Positions 4,923 through 5,688 of a DNA stretch of 5,688 bases are shown piece after piece. How positions within the stretch are numbered: the first letter of the stretch is position 1; the number at the start of each line of letters is the position of its first letter. The notes under the pieces were generated by a model, which did no database searches, had not been told where the DNA came from, and saw only the letters and a program-made list of their open reading frames with translations. The position numbers and the translations under genes are program-made. Origin of the DNA: Anaerolineales bacterium (GTDB taxonomy: Bacteria; Chloroflexota; Anaerolineae; Anaerolineales; UBA4823); contig JADYYC010000203.1 in assembly GCA_020853835.1 (NCBI GenBank), positions 1-5,688 of the forward strand. Direction: 5' to 3'.

Positions 4923-5688
4923 GCGAAGCGCCTCCCAACCCCGACTTAGTCGGCGACCTCTTTTGGGGTGTCTTCAAACCCCAATTCATCCGCCTGGCGC
5001 TGCAAATCGGCTTGTTCAGGCCTCTTGAAGGAGGCCTTGCAAACGCTGACACTGTCGCCCAGGCATGTCATTGTCATCCGCTTGGCATCCAGGCATTGCT
5101 GGATTACTTCTGCGGTCTGCGCGTTCTGGAACGCCACGACGATCAGTACTCGCTCACCTCTACCGCCAAAACCTTCCTCGTTCCTGGCAGCAAAGCCTAT
5201 GTCGGCGATATGATCCTGCACTATACAGGGCAAGAGCTTTATGAGAGCATCCGGCAATCGCTTCGCTCTGGAATGCCGCGCTGGTTGGACGAAAACTTTG
5301 TCCAAGACGCCTGGTTGGAGAGCTATAGCGCCTGGCGCATCCCCAAAAGTTTAGAGATGTGGCAGGCTGCGGGAGTGAGACCGGTTGCGGGTGATTCTTT
5401 TCACATTTTGGATCTGGCATGTGGATGCGCGATAAAGAGCATGGCTCTTGCACAGGCCTCCCCCAATGTCTCCATCACCTGCTTCGACACACCGGAAGTC
5501 TTAGCCGTCGCGCGTGACCTGGCAGACCGGCTGCACGTCAATTCACAGGTGATCTTCATGCCCGGAGATTTATTATCGGCTCATTTGGGTCAGCGCCTTT
5601 ATCATGGCGCGCTGCTGGGACAGATCACGGATTACTTCACCGCGACCCAGAATCTGAATATTTTTCGGCGCATCCACGCCGCCTTGAA
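4919..5688 (+). CDS. SAM-dependent O-methyltransferase, winged-helix dimerisation type, 3' end missing
   Basis: The frame opens with TTG and stays open to the right edge, giving 256 visible codons of about 330-350 expected. Residues about 9-100 match the N-terminal dimerisation and winged-helix domain of CrtF/acetylserotonin-type O-methyltransferases: LVGDLFWGVFKPQFIRLALQIGLFRPL, LGIQALLDYFCGLRVLER, YSLTSTAKTFLVPGSKAYVGDM. The Rossmann-fold catalytic domain follows: motif I ILDLACGCAIKS (Asp165), an acidic residue at the end of strand 2 (CFDTPEVL, Asp190) and FMPGDLL (Asp217). The family methylates hydroxyls of small aromatic or isoprenoid molecules using S-adenosylmethionine; the acceptor is unknown. 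The third Gly of motif I is Ala here. The TTGA overlap with the acetyltransferase stop indicates coupling. The catalytic-base region lies beyond the window. Confidence 0.85.
   Translation, partial: MSEAPPNPDLVGDLFWGVFKPQFIRLALQIGLFRPLEGGLANADTVAQACHCHPLGIQALLDYFCGLRVLERHDDQYSLTSTAKTFLVPGSKAYVGDMILHYTGQELYESIRQSLRSGMPRWLDENFVQDAWLESYSAWRIPKSLEMWQAAGVRPVAGDSFHILDLACGCAIKSMALAQASPNVSITCFDTPEVLAVARDLADRLHVNSQVIFMPGDLLSAHLGQRLYHGALLGQITDYFTATQNLNIFRRIHAAL

Noticed and set aside
5160..5453. Minus-strand open frames opposite the methyltransferase
   Set aside because: They are shadows of the plus-strand O-methyltransferase, which has clear family motifs in the same bases.

Overview
The window looks like bacterial chromosomal DNA, most plausibly from the Chloroflexota (Anaerolineae or Chloroflexia). 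This is inferred from a long secreted protein ending in a short hydrophobic-LP-x-x-R-type tail, a two-domain GNAT acetyltransferase and an O-methyltransferase of the winged-helix-dimerisation type. No rRNA, tRNA, phage gene, transposase or CRISPR array is visible, so the assignment rests on protein style alone. All convincing genes are on the + strand and tightly packed.

Left part (1-1245), probably sulfur or thiol related. The 3' end of a two-domain rhodanese-type sulfurtransferase enters from the left edge. Its stop codon is overlapped by a tiny ORF (668-733). Next comes an unrecognised ORF (737-1015) that runs in another frame into the C-terminal half of an OsmC-like protein (925-1245). 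The last two look like one gene broken by a single-base indel at a run of five T (937-941), or a decayed or recombined gene. An 8-bp inverted repeat (1250-1269) separates this part from the next gene.

Centre (1286-4108). A single 940-residue exported protein dominates the window. It has a Sec signal peptide, seven HAF-type repeats (probably a beta-propeller), a GGxW...NWxP linker motif, a long Gly-rich beta-repeat region of the PEP-CTERM/type V secretion-associated kind, and a passenger-like C-terminal module. It ends in QSIFLPMTRR, with no transmembrane anchor, no PEP-CTERM helix and no outer-membrane barrel. The gene appears more GC-rich than its neighbours.

Right part (4119-5688). A GNAT acetyltransferase starts 10 bases after the secreted-protein stop, with its ribosome binding site overlapping that stop. 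It is followed by a SAM-dependent O-methyltransferase that starts at TTG with a 4-base overlap and is cut by the right edge. The spacing suggests that 1286 onward is one transcript, although a shared function for the surface protein and the two small-molecule-modifying enzymes cannot be read from the sequence. The window is fully coding apart from short gaps (about 40 bases at 1246-1285 and 10 bases at 4109-4118). There is no gene-free stretch longer than 300 bases.
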